64,000 nt of DNA from Liolophura sinensis (taxonomy: Eukaryota > Mollusca > Polyplacophora > Chitonida > Chitonidae), in the NCBI RefSeq assembly GCF_032854445.1, contig NC_088295.1, positions 6,636,501 through 6,700,500 of the forward strand. Direction: 5' to 3'. This document shows, one piece after another, positions 35,916 through 49,300 of the stretch. Position 1 is the first letter of the stretch, and each line of letters begins with the position of its first letter. The notes beneath the pieces are model-generated. The model did no database searches and had not been told where the DNA came from. It was given only the letters and a program-made list of their open reading frames with translations. A program made the position numbers and the translations under genes.

Positions 35916-37930
35916 AGCAAATAGATCAGTTACCATCCTTTCACATGCACCAAGTGCTTGTAATGACTAATTCACAATTGTGTAATGTCTGTAGCAAGCG
36001 GATCTGTCATATTACATGTAAATGTACTTTGTGTCTGTAGCAAGCAGGTTAGCCATCCCATATGTACATAGTACCACTAGCAAGCAGAAGAATCAATCTG
36101 TTTTAATGGGAAAGTTGTGACTAAATCAAAAAAAGTTTTGTCAGTAACGTAATGAAAGAAAAGCTTCATTAAATCCATGGGTAAATAAAAAATATTTTAA
36201 CATTTAAATATCTGAGGATGTACGTTTGTCTGATCAGTGGTTCACTCCAATCATCGAGTTTTTAAACTACTTATAAGTTTCTGAAATATGCAAAAGAAAT
36301 TTCATCTCCAAAGCTTGAATACATGGTGCAGACTCTATTCTATTGTAAATGGTTGTGGCTAACATGATTAAGAGCAGTCTTATGTTGCATTATTTACTTG
36401 ATGTAATATTATAACAGTCCTAATTTGATTGTTGAGATAATGTACATTTGATGATAATGCATCTGACATTGTAACCTTTTGAAGGGGCATTATTGTTCGG
36501 GTATTTATGTGTTAAAAATTAGCAATGTTGGGGTTGTGTGTTTTGAGAGGGCACAGAAGCCATACACAGACAAGAGATGTAAAGGATAGTCTTATTTGTA
36601 CAGGAGAGTAACTTGCAGTATTTCTGCCCATACTGTTTTCTCTTTGCCACGTGAAAAACTGAAGGGTTAGAATGCGCCTACATGTAATATGTCCCCTGTA
36701 GGATTAAGCTACTTGTATGTGCATTATTTTTCAACAGTTGTTCACTTTATCAAATTTTTTCAGTACCGGAATTTTCTCGATATTGTTAAGATTTACCTTT
36801 CCAAGATAATTTATGAAACTGCTTAGATGCTCGTATGTATGTCTTTGAAATGTTGGTTATACATGGTCATAATGCCCTCTTATAATAACTGATATATATT
36901 TATGTCTACATTATACAGATGTCCATATTGCAGAGATACTTATAGCTAATAAGTTATGGAATGTAAAGTTTGGTGTGTAATATGCCTTTAAGTTTATATT
37001 ATGATGTAAATATTATTGTAGCAAAGTGTCAGACTTGTGTGCATTTGATGTGCCATCTGATTTTTCCCAAAGACTGCATCCATCCACAGTGGTCACATGG
37101 TAGAAATCATCATGCTGTCAGTATTGTAAGTCACATGGCTGGAGATGGAGCTGGCATGAAGCATAAGCGAAATATTTTAAAGGTGAAAACAATGAAAAAC
37201 ACTAAAGCAATTTATCCGTTTATTAATTTTTAAGACTCCATTGAATTGTTATCAAGATCTGACTTCAAAACAGCTGAGAACCAAGTTTTTCGTTATAAAG
37301 GAGGATATACACTCATATGTACATGTGGAAAGCAATCAGAACTGGTGACTTTCTACTTAAGCACTTAACAATGATTAAAAAAAAAAGCGAAGTGTAGCCA
37401 TGAAGTGTTTTGCAGAGCCTCATTGTGACCATGCGTTTGTTATGACTGCATGTGCAGAATATCTCTGAGATTTCTAATAAAATGTGCCATATAAACAGGA
37501 CGTGAGAATCCACATTTTTCATTGACAGTGATGAACGACCCTAACTGACATGTACATGTGGTGTAAATGAGGAAACATACACGTACTCATTCTGGTTATT
37601 TCCACTTCACAAACTTAGTCAATTACATGTTGCTTCACCGATGACGGATTAGGAGTAAAATCTGTTCTCACTGAAAATATCCATGCAACCAAGATAAGAA
37701 AGTGTCTCAACAAGCTCTTTACATTGTTATCCCAACATTAAATTTCACATTTATTAAAGGGAAGAATTTTGAATTTGAATTTGGTACTCAAGAATATTTA
37801 ACTTATACGATGGCAGTCAGTGGATTTAACCACGGTACTCAAAGTAAACCACTGACCTTCAGCAAGTTAGTGACTTTCCCACGTGATACAAAGATACACA
37901 CGCTTCACCAGTTGAAAACAAGTTGTATTC
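35916..37930. other. LRPAP1 3' UTR and intergenic sequence
   Basis: AT-rich, no gene seen. The first canonical AATAAA after the LRPAP1 stop is at 36184-36189 and would give a 3' UTR of about 0.8 kb. A small SINE-A remnant (TACTCAAGAATATTTAACTT) sits at about 37788-37815. Confidence 0.5.
36184..36189 (+). terminator. Candidate poly(A) signal for LRPAP1
   Basis: AATAAA within GGTAAATAAAAAATATT, first canonical hexamer after the LRPAP1 stop at 35382. Confidence 0.4.
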
Positions 37931-37994
37931 AGTAAATGTATCTTACTACTTACTGTCACCAAGACCCCTTGAACCATGTGAGCAGTGAAAGCAG

Positions 37995-39120
37995 GGAGAT
38001 CCACACTTTGTCTGTCAAAGGCCAGGATAGCTGGGGAGAACTAGGTATAGGATCTCAGCAAATAAGTCACAATTTGTCTGTCAAAGGCCAGGATAGCTGG
38101 GGAGAACATGGTATAGGTTCTCTGCCAATAAGTCACAATTTGTCTGTCAAAGGCCAGGATAGCTGGGGAGAACAAGGTATAGGTTCTCTGCAAATAAGTC
38201 ACAATTTGTCTGTCAAAGGCCAGGATAGCTGGGGAGAACTAGGTATAGGTTCTCCGCAAAAATAAGTCACAGTTTGTCTGTCAAAGGCCAGGATAGCTGA
38301 GGAGAACGAGGTATAGGTTCTCTGCCAATAAGTCACAATTTGTCTGTCAAAGGCCAGGATAGCTGGCGAGAACAAGGTCTAGGTTCTCCGCAAATAAGTC
38401 ACAATTTGTCTGTGAAAGGCCAGGATAGCTGGGGAGAGCTAGGTATAGGTTCTCAGCAAATAAGTCACAATTTGTCTGTTAAAGGCCAGGATAGCTGGGG
38501 AGAGCTAGGTATAGGTTCTCAGCAAATAAGTCACAATTTGTCTGTCAAAGGCCAGGATAGCTGGGGAGAACTAGGTATAGGTCTTCAGCAAATATGTCAC
38601 AGTTTGTCAAAGGCCAGAACAGCTGGGGAGAGCTAGGTATAGGTTCTCTGCCAATAAGTCACAATTTGTCTGTCAAAGGCCAAGATAGCTGGGGAGAACT
38701 AGGTATAGGTTTTCAGCAAATATGTCACAGTTTGTCAAAGGCCAGGATAGCTGGGGAGAACAAGGTATAGATTCTCTGCAAATAAGTCACAGTTTGTCTG
38801 TCAAAGGCCAGAATAGCTGGCGAGAACAAGGTATAGGTTTTCAGCAAATCTGTCACAGTTTGTCTGTCAAAGGCCATGATAGTTGGGGAGAACTAGGTAT
38901 AGGTCTTCAGCAAATATGTCACAGTTTGTCAAAGGCCAGGATAGCTGGGGAGAACTAGGTATAGATTCTCAACAAATAAGTCACAATTTGTCTGTCAAAG
39001 GCCAGGATAGCTGGGGAGAACTAGGTATAGGTTTTCAGCAAATATGTCACAATTTGTCTGTCAAAGGCCAGGATAGCTGGGGAGAACAAGGTATAGGTTT
39101 TCAGCAAATATGTCACAGAC
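37995..39120. repeat. 66-bp minisatellite between LRPAP1 and NFU1
   Basis: About 17 units of TCTGTCAAAGGCCAGGATAG + CTGGGGAGAACTAGGTATAGGTTCTCAGCAAATAAGTCACAATTTG. Some units lack TCTG (62 bp), which breaks the frame. Because 66 is 22 codons, frames of about 80-110 codons stay open, but indels between units and the lack of any flanking coding signal argue against a repeat protein. Confidence 0.92.
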
Positions 39121-39429
39121 TAAAGTAACAGTAAATATGGAAAAAATAATGGTTTCTGACATAAGTGCACAATAAAAACTTTCTATAAAAGTTCTGGTAA
39201 ATAATTTGACTTGAGAAATCAAAAAGAAAAAAGTACCAATTAACACAGACAAAGACTCCTTTTATTGTGAATGGGCATTACCAGCACAAACTGATGGTTT
39301 TAAGGTCTAATGACGCTCTCACAGGTATTCTCTCACTGTATTTACATTATTTACATTGTGACTATGTCAAACCTACTTGGCACAGTTCACAACAAAATAC
39401 TTGCATTCAGCTCACAAGTAACAGATATA

Positions 39430-39680
39430 GACAGGTTGATTTCTCCGTTGTCATACACGGTGGCTGTACAACATTTACAGCACTTTTTCAAATGTACAGT
39501 ATCTCCGTTGTCATACACAGTGGCTGTACAACATTTACAGCACTTTTTCAGATGTATAGTATCTCTGTTGTCATACACAGTGGCTGTACAACACTTACAG
39601 CACTTTTTCAGATGTACAGTATATCTGTTGTCATACACAGTGGCTGTACAACACATACAGCACTTTTTCAAACGTGTACA
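39430..39680. repeat. 60-bp tandem repeat, 4 copies
   Basis: Four highly similar 60-bp units (GTTGTCATACACAGTGGCTG + TACAACATTTACAGCACTTTTTCAGATGTACAGTATCTCT). The units differ by only a few bases, so the array is young. It lies downstream of the NFU1 stop. Confidence 0.92.
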
Positions 39681-40387
39681 GTATTTACTTTAATATTGGT
39701 AACCCAAGACAAGCCCATCACCTTTGATAATAGCTTATCTGACGGCGATTCTATCCAATTACAGTAGCCCTGTACACAGCCACTATCAGACAATCACTCA
39801 CCATCTATTTCACCCTAACAGGCACATCACACACATATACATACACAAAGTTAATACTCTGTCACAGATCAAGTACAGCTGCATACCCTCTGTGAATCAG
39901 ACAAATACATGTGAAATATTGTGCTATGTGTATATGTTACATACAGTTGTAAACATACATACATGTATGATGTACATACATACATACATGTAAAATAAAT
40001 TTTTGGAACTGTATTGATCAATAAAACATGATAGCCAGGGTATTCTGCCTGGCTCTGATATCTCTTCTCTCCTTCAAAGAACAAATTAAGTGACACAATT
40101 CTAAATAGCTTGTCACCATGCAAAATCCTACAACATGAAATACACAATTCTGCTGAGTTTTCTTGATTCTTTATCGTATTATATAACTATACACAGCTTT
40201 AATGCTGCGTCCACTCTTCTGAAAAGTGTGGACCCAACATCAGGAAATTTCACGTCATGTAAGCCAGCGTGTACCGAAAATAACCATAACAACCCAAATA
40301 AGAGCAATGTGACACTGTGGTTAAGGGACTGGGGGAAGCGTATGCAGTTTGTTTGATTAGGTAAGAGCATTACACGTACATCCAGCT

Positions 40388-43300
40388 TTAGGTTTCCCCA
40401 AGTTTGTCCTCGAGTTTCTTGAACTCAGACTCTGTCACATTATCCGCTTCATCATATACCTACAATGCAAAACACAAGTGCCATTAGAACTCCTTCCAAA
40501 TGGAAGATTCCTTATTTAAAGAATACATGAAGACAAATGGGGGATGCTAAGCTGGTTCTGCATCCTAATAAGTTCAATGAACACATTTCCGAAATTTTTC
40601 ACCTATGCACAAAACAGACTGGTTATTACAAAATGTAAAATATGCCTCATTTTGTTTGGTATAACTTTCTTCCCTATCCTTAAAATCTTTCATTTATCCT
40701 TTAAGAATGACAAATTGCAGTAATTCCACCTACATTAACCATGTAATACAAACTGCGTAAAACTAAACTTTATTCAAGGATTGAGAAGTAAATACATCTA
40801 TTGGTCAAAGACGAAAGCAAAAAGAGGTCCCAATTATACGCAACAGCATCCAAGAAATTTGACACGTATTTAGTGAAAAAAAAATGCTTAATTCCAGATA
40901 ATTACTGAACATTTTTATCTCTCATCGGTAGCGTACTGTACTGTATTTGAAAGTCAGAGTAGGTAAACTGTAATAGATCTAGTTATAATCTAATTAAACT
41001 TTGATACAATCTACTCTAGCATTATCTATTTTTGTATACTGATGCATTTAATAGCTACATGTAGGTTCTTAATATCAGTATTTTATACCCGTATTACGCT
41101 ACTCTCCCACTGGCCACGACTATCTTCACATCTGCTTCATGTCTAAAATCGGCTTAATATCGGTATTTTATACCAGTATCATGCTACTCTCCCACTGGCC
41201 ACGACTATCTTCACATCTGCTTCATGTCTAAAATCGGCTTAATATCAGTATTTTATACCAGTATCATGCTACTCTCCCACTGGCCACGACTATCTTCACA
41301 TCTGCTTCATGTCTAAAATCGGCTTAATATCAGTATTTTATACCAGTACTACACTAATACTCTCCCACTGGCCACGACTATCTTCACATCTGCTTCATGT
41401 CTAAAATCGGCTTAATATCGGTATCTTATACCAGTATTACACTACTACTCTCCCACTGGCCACGACTATCTTCACATCCGCTTCATGTCTAAAATCAGCT
41501 TAATATCAGTATTTTATACCAGTATTACACTACTACTCTCCCACTGGCCACGACTATCTTCACATCTGCTTCATGTCTAAAATCAGCTTAATATCAGTAT
41601 TTTATACCAGGATTACGCTACTACTCTCCCACTGGCCATGACTATCTTCACATCTGCTTCATGTCTAAAATCCGCTTAATATCGGTATTTTATACCAGTA
41701 TTACGCTACTACTCTCCCACTGGCCATGACTATTTTCACATCTGCTTCATGCTATAACCAGCTTAATATCAGTATTTAATACCAGTATCCATGCAACTCT
41801 CCCACTGGCCACGACTATCTTCACATCTGCTTTCATGTATAAAATCAGCTTAATATCGGTATTTTATACCAGGATTACGTTACTACTCTCCCACTGGCCA
41901 CGACTATCTTCACATCCGCTTCATGTCTAAAATCGGCTTAATATCGGTATTTTATACCAGGATTACGCTACTACTCTCCCACTGGCCATGACTATCTTCA
42001 CATCTGCTTCATGTCTAAATCGGCTTAATATCGGTATTTTCATACCAGTATTACACTACTACTCTCCCACTGGCCATGACTATCTTCACATCTGCTTCAT
42101 GTCTGAAATCGGCTTAATATCGGTATTTTATACCAGGATTACACTACTTACTCTCCACTGGCCACGACTATCTTCACATCCGCTTCATGTCTAAAATCGG
42201 CCTAATATCGGTATTTTATACCAGTATTACGCTACTACTCTCCCACTGGCCATGACTATCTTCACATCTGCTTCATGTCTAAAATCGGCTTAATATCGTA
42301 TCTTATACCAGTATTACACTACTACTCCCACTGGCCACGACTATCTTCACATCTGCTTCATGTCTAAAATCGGCTTAATATCGGTATTTTATACCAGTAT
42401 CATGCTACACTCCCACTGGCCACGACTATCTTCACAACTGTTCATGTCTAAAATCCGCTTAATATCGGTATTTTATACCAGGATTACACTACTACTCTCC
42501 CACTGGCCACGACTATCTTCACATCTGCTTCATGTCTAAAATCGGCTTAATATCGGTATTTTATACCAGGATTACGCTACTACTCCGACTATCTTCACAT
42601 CTGCTTCATGTCTAAAATCGGCTTAATATTGGTATTTTATACCAGTATTACGCTACTACTCCTCCCACTGGCCATGACTATCTCACATCCGCTTCATGTC
42701 TATAACCGGCTTAATATCGGTATTTTATACCAGTATCATGCTACTCTTCCCACTGGCCACGACTATCTTCACATCTGCTTCATGTCTAAAATCGGCTTAA
42801 TTCGGTATTTTATACCAGATTACGCTACTACTCTCCCACCTGGCCACGACTATCTTTCACATCTGCTTCATGTCTAAAATCGGCTTAATATCGGTATTTT
42901 TATACCAGTATTACGCTACTACTCTCCCACTGGCCACGACTATCTTCACATTCCGCTTCATGTCTAAAATCGGCTTAATATCGGTATTTTTATACCAGGA
43001 TTACGCTACTACTCTCCCACTGCCACGACTATCTTCACATCTGCTTTCATGTCTAAAATCGGCTTAATATCGGTATTTATACCAGGATTACGTTACTTAC
43101 TCTCCCACCTGGCCACGACTATCTTCACATCCGCTTCATGTCTAAAATCGGCTTAATATCGGTATTTTATACAGGATTACGCTACTACTCTCCCACTGGC
43201 CACGACTATCTTCACATCTGCTTCATGTCTAAAATCGGCTTAATATCGGTATTTTATACCAGGATTACGCTACTACTCTCCAACTGGCCACGACTATCTT

Positions 43301-46300
43301 CACATCCGCTTCATGTCTAAAACCGGCTTAATATCGGTATTTTATACCAGTATCATGCTATTCTCCCACTGGCCACGACTATCTTCACATCTGCTTCATG
43401 TCTAAAATCGGCTTAATATCGGTATTTCATACCAGTATTACACTACTACTCTCCCACTGGCCATGACTATCTTCACATCCGCTTCATGTCTAAAATCGGC
43501 TTAATATCGGTATTTTATACCAGTATTACGCTACTACTCTCCCACTGGCCACGACTATCTTCACATCCGCTTCATGTCTAAAATCGGCTTAATATCGGTA
43601 TTTTATACCAGTATTACGCTACTACTCTCCCACTGGCCACGACTATCTTCACATCCGCTTCATGTCTAAAATCAGCTTAATATCGGTATTTTATACCAGT
43701 ATTACACTACTACTCTCCCACTGGCCACGACTATCTTCACATCTGCTTCATGTCTAAAATCGGCTTAATATCGGTATTTCATACCAGTATTACACTACGA
43801 CTCTCCCCACTGGCCACGACTATCTTCACATCTGCTTCATGTCTAAAATCGGCTAATATCGATATTTTATACCAGTATTACGCTACTACTCTCCCCACTG
43901 GCCACGACTATCTTCACATCTGCTTCATGTCTAAAATCGGCTTAATATCGGTATTTTATACCAGTATTACACTACTACTCTACCACTGCCACGACTATCT
44001 TCACATCTGCTTCATGTCTAAAATCGGCTTAATATCGGTATTTCATACCAGTATTACGCTACTACTCTCCCACTGGCCATGACTATCTTCACATCCGCTT
44101 CATGTCTAAAATCGGCTTAATATCGGTATTTATATACCAGTATTACGCTACTACTCTCCCACTGGCCACGACTATCTTCACATCCGCTTCATGTCTAAAA
44201 TCGGCTTAATATCGGTATTTTATACCAGTATTACGCTACTACTCTCCCACTGGCCACGACTATCTTCACATCCGCTTCATGTCTAAAATCAGCTTAATAT
44301 CGGTATTTTATACCAGTATTACGCTACTACTCTCCCACTGTCACGACTATCTTCACATCTGCTTCATGTCTAAAATCGGCTTAATATCGATATTTTATAC
44401 CAGTATTACGCTACTACTCTCCACTGGCCACGACTATCTTCACATCTGCTTCATGTCTAAAATCGGCCTAATATCGGTATTTTATACCAGTATTACACTA
44501 CTACTCTCCCACTGGCCACGACTATCTTCACATCCACTTCATGTCTATGACCGGCTTAATATCGGTATTTTATACCAGTTTTACATTACTCTCCCACTGG
44601 CCACGACTATCTTCACATCTGCTTCATGTCTAAAATCGCTTAATATCAGTATTTTATACCAGTATCATGCTACTCTCCCACTGGCCATGACTATCTTCAC
44701 ATCTGCTTGATGTCTAAAATCAGCTTAGTATCGGTATTTTATACCAGTATCATGCTACTCTCCCACTGGCCACGACTATCTTCACATCCGCTTCATGTCT
44801 ATAAACGGCTTAATATCGGTATTTTATACCAGTATCATGCTACTCTTCCACTGGCCACGACTATCTTCACATCTCCTTCTTGTCTAAAAATGGCTTGACT
44901 CCGGACTCGACTCCTAATGCGGCCTTCTAATTGTTCTGGTCATGTCTTGGCATGTCGGCTTTATACTTGTTGAATCTTGTAAGGTCAGCAAACTTGGCCA
45001 GGAATTCACAGTTATGATACTGTCTTTGGTTGTGTCGAAATTTAATCCTGCAATTATCTTGATTCGGTCACAAAAATCAGCATTTGGTCTGGGTTTGTCG
45101 TCATTAAGTCGTGTTGTGCCGGGACACTTTTTTGGACAAGAGTGACCATGACCTTTTACAACTATCCCCACTGTCATTCCATGTTGTCCAGCCAAACAGA
45201 CAATGTGATGGTAACAATGGAAATGGCGTCAAAGGCACCAAAAATGTCATTTCCAGTCAGGTCTTGAAACAGTGTTAAAGGTCTTGAACACTTGTGTTCA
45301 GTCCTGGAACTTTGATTGCTGAGTGACCACGATGGGCTACGACATCTGGGTCAAGAACATTCTGGATGTCGTAAACACCCGTGAATATAGTTGTGGGCAG
45401 TGGGAGGGACTGACGTCTGTGGTGGTAAGACCCACCTCCTAATGACCCAGTGGGAGGGACTGACGTCTGTGGTGGTAGGGTCCACCTCCTAACCACATAC
45501 CTGGATGACGCCCATGACCTCTGGCACATAGAACTGTAACATGTTCTGAACTCCATTCTTCAAGGTAACCACTGAGCTTGGGCAGCTGGTGCATGAGCCC
45601 TGCATCTTCAGCTTCACAATACCCTCCTCAAACCCCTGGCAATAATACACACATCACAGAATAGTAAGCACACAGAACAGCTAGTACACAAGCCCTCCTG
45701 ATTCAGCTTCACCCTTCTCAGACCCCTGTAATAATACACACATCACAGAACGCTAAGCAGACAGAACAGCTGGTACACAAGCCCTCCTAATTTACCTTCA
45801 CCAACACCATCCTCAAACCCCTCTAATAATACACATATCACAGAACGGTAAGCAAACAGAACAGCTGGTACACAAGCCCTCCTGATTCACCTTCACACCT
45901 TCCTCAAACCCCAGTAATAATACACATATCACAGAATGTTAAGCAGACAGAACAGCTGGTACACAAGCCCTCCCTGATTCAGCTTCACAACACCCTTCTC
46001 AAACCCCTGTAATAATACACACATCACAGAACGGTAAGCAGACAGAACAGCTGGTACACAAGCCCTCCTGATTCACCTTCACACCTTCGTCAAACCCCTG
46101 TAATAGTACACATATCACAGAATGTTAAGCAGATATAACAGTTTGGTACACAAGCCCTCCTGATTCACCTTCACACCTTCGTCAAACCCCTGTAATAGTA
46201 CACATCACAGAATGTTAAGCAAACAGAACAGCTGGTACACAAGCCCTCCTGATTCACCTTCAAACCTTCCTCAAACCCCTGTAATAGTACACATCACAGA

Positions 46301-49300
46301 ATGTTAAGCAGACATAACAGCTGGTACACAAGCCCTCCTGATTCACCTTCACCACCTTCCTCAAACCCCAGTAATAATACACATATCACAGAACGGTAAG
46401 CAGACAGAACAGCTGGTACACAAGCCCTCCTGATTTAGCTTCACAATACCCTCCTCAAACCCCTGTAATGGTACACATATTACAGAATGGTAAGCAGACA
46501 AATTAGCTGGCACACAAGCCGGCCATATCCAAGTTCAAATTAGCCTCATGTTTGAGTGGCATTAAGATGTTGGGAAGGAAGTACACTGGGAAAGTCTTTC
46601 TTCTGGATATACAATATCCAGGTCATTAAAAGGGAAGGAAAACATAAAAATGATGCCAAAATCAGATGGAGTGCCAAAACTTATTTGCAAATATGATCTT
46701 TAATAGTTTTTTGGGATTTTTTTTTTCACGAGAAAAAGGGTATTTGAAAATATTTTTGTATGGTGGGTATTTGGGACCAACTTTTGATATTTATCGTTGT
46801 TGCATAAGAATGTTCTAAATAAGGATGTAATGCTTGTCTAAAAAAATTGATTTGAATGTAAATTTGTTGTTATTGTTGTTGTTAATATTTCTGAACATAT
46901 TAAAAATATAGATATGATCCAAATTGAGGTAATACATTTGTTAGCTGAAAAGAACAAATTCTAGTGCAAAAATATTTATTAAACCTGTGTTACATCCTCA
47001 TTTATGACATTATTAAACAAAGACTATAAATACCAAAAGGTGGTCCCAAATACCCAAAATACAAAAATTATATGTAAGTGTCTTTTTCTCCTTAAGAAAA
47101 ATTGGAAAAAATACTAAAGACCACATTTAGGAATAACTTTTCGCACTCTTTCATCTGAACTTTTTGTCATTTTTATGTAGTTACTTACATCATTATTACT
47201 TTTGATGTTAGTAACTACATCGAACCGTCATGTTAAAGAAAATAGCTACAGGGTTCATACAGAAATGGGGTTTTAAAATTCCACGATATTTCATGATTTT
47301 CCAGTCCATCAGTACTAAATTCCATGATATTTCTTAATTTTCCAGTCCATTATTACAAAAACTCCAGGATGTTCCATAATATTCCAGTCCATCATTACTA
47401 AAATTCCTGGGTGTTCACCTGTAAAATTCAAACTGTCGAATGGGTGTTTGGTGGGACTGTTAGTGCAATTTGATGGAACAATAAAGTTTGGATTGTTTGT
47501 GTATGGTTTTTCTATGCTTTCAACATTATTTCAGTCATATCACTTTATTTAACGAGTGTTAAACATCATACTCAATGAATCAAATGCCTATGGTTTCTGT
47601 CTGTTCTACCAAAGCTGCAATATTTAAATAGTCATGCAAAGCATGACAATAAAACAATATACAGTTCTATTTTTACTGACAGGAAGGCCCAAGCAAGTAA
47701 CATTAATTCATGTAATTCTAGTAATATTAAATGAAACCCTTGGCATGGCCTACATCAGGTGACAGTACAAATGAGGAAAATATATTTATTTATTTATTTG
47801 ATTCTTCTCTGACGCCATACTCATCAAGATTTCACTTCATGAATGCTGCTGGTAATTAAGACTAAAGACTGGAGCAAAACGGATTACCTAGAGTAAACCA
47901 TTAACCTTTTGCAAATTACAGACAAACTACCCACATGCAACACTCAGAAAAATGTATACATGTTGTTTTGTTTTTTTTTGGGGGGGGGGGGGTGGGGGTG
48001 GGGGTGGGGGGGATGCTGGAAGACAAGTGATCTTAATGAACAATACAGTATGCAACTGGCTACACAAGTATCATAAACTGCTTGGCCTTACTGTCACTAA
48101 GGCCTCACAATGGTACTAATAATAACAATATACCACGATTTATTAACACTTGTTTAATATTCTCATCCCTGAAGTTGAATAGAAGAGAATCCATGGTGAT
48201 TCATCCCAGATACAAAGGATGTTTTATATAAGGTCTCTAGAATATCTTCTGCTGTAGCTCATCGCATGAATTCAGAGCAAGTGTCTAGTGGTGACAATGT
48301 TGCCTTCCCACAACCGAATATGAACATCCATCTATTTGTTTTGTGTCCTCCTATTTTTGCTTTCATCAAACAAAATCACTTTCATTTTTATGTGAAATGA
48401 TGTCTCCCTCATCCTGCTGCACTGTCCATTCACACACATAAGTTACTATCCACACACAGTGTACATTTTACCATTCACACACAGTGTACATGTTACCATC
48501 CACACACAGTGTACATTTTACCATCCACACACAGTGTACATGTTACCATTCACACACAGTGTACATGTTACTATCCACACACAGTGTACATGTTACCATC
48601 CACACAGAGTGTACATGTTACCATCCACACACAGTGTACATGTTACCATCCACACACAGTGTACATTTTACCATCCACACACAGTGTAAATGTTACCATC
48701 CACACACAGTGTACATGTTACCATCCACACACAGTGTACATTTTACCATCCACACACAGTGTACATGTTACCAATCACATAAAGTGTACATTATACCATT
48801 CACATACAGTGGACATATTACCATCCACATACAGTGCACGTTACCATTCACATACAGTGGACATATTACCATTCACACACAGTGTACATGTTACCATCCA
48901 CACACAGTGTACATGTTACCATCCACACACAGCATAAATGTTACCATTCACACACAGTGTACATGTTACCATCCACATACAGTGTACATGTTACCATCCA
49001 CACACAGTGTACATGTTACCATTCACATACAGTGTACATGTTACCATTCACACACAGTGTACATGTTACCATTCACATAGACTCACCATGTAAATAATGT
49101 CTCCCCCATCTTCCTGCACAGTGGGACGAATCCTAGTGTCAATTAGCTCCTTAATCATTTGTACAGTCTCATCATCTTCACAGTCTGCAGCTGAAACAAC
49201 AATCAGCAAAGGACACTAGTCATTCACAGGGCCTGTGTGCTCATGACTGATCACATAATTTACACAGTGACACTATCTGAAGCATAACAATCGGTAAAGG

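Noticed and set aside
37936-39128. Possible 22-residue-repeat protein encoded by the 66-bp array (about 80-110 codon frames)
   Set aside because: Units with 4-bp deletions break the frame repeatedly, stops separate the stretches, and there are no splice sites or conserved flanks. Open frames follow from a period divisible by three.
48459-49097. CRISPR-like regular array of 25-bp repeats
   Set aside because: Units are contiguous with no unique spacers and the host is an animal genome; it is a minisatellite.
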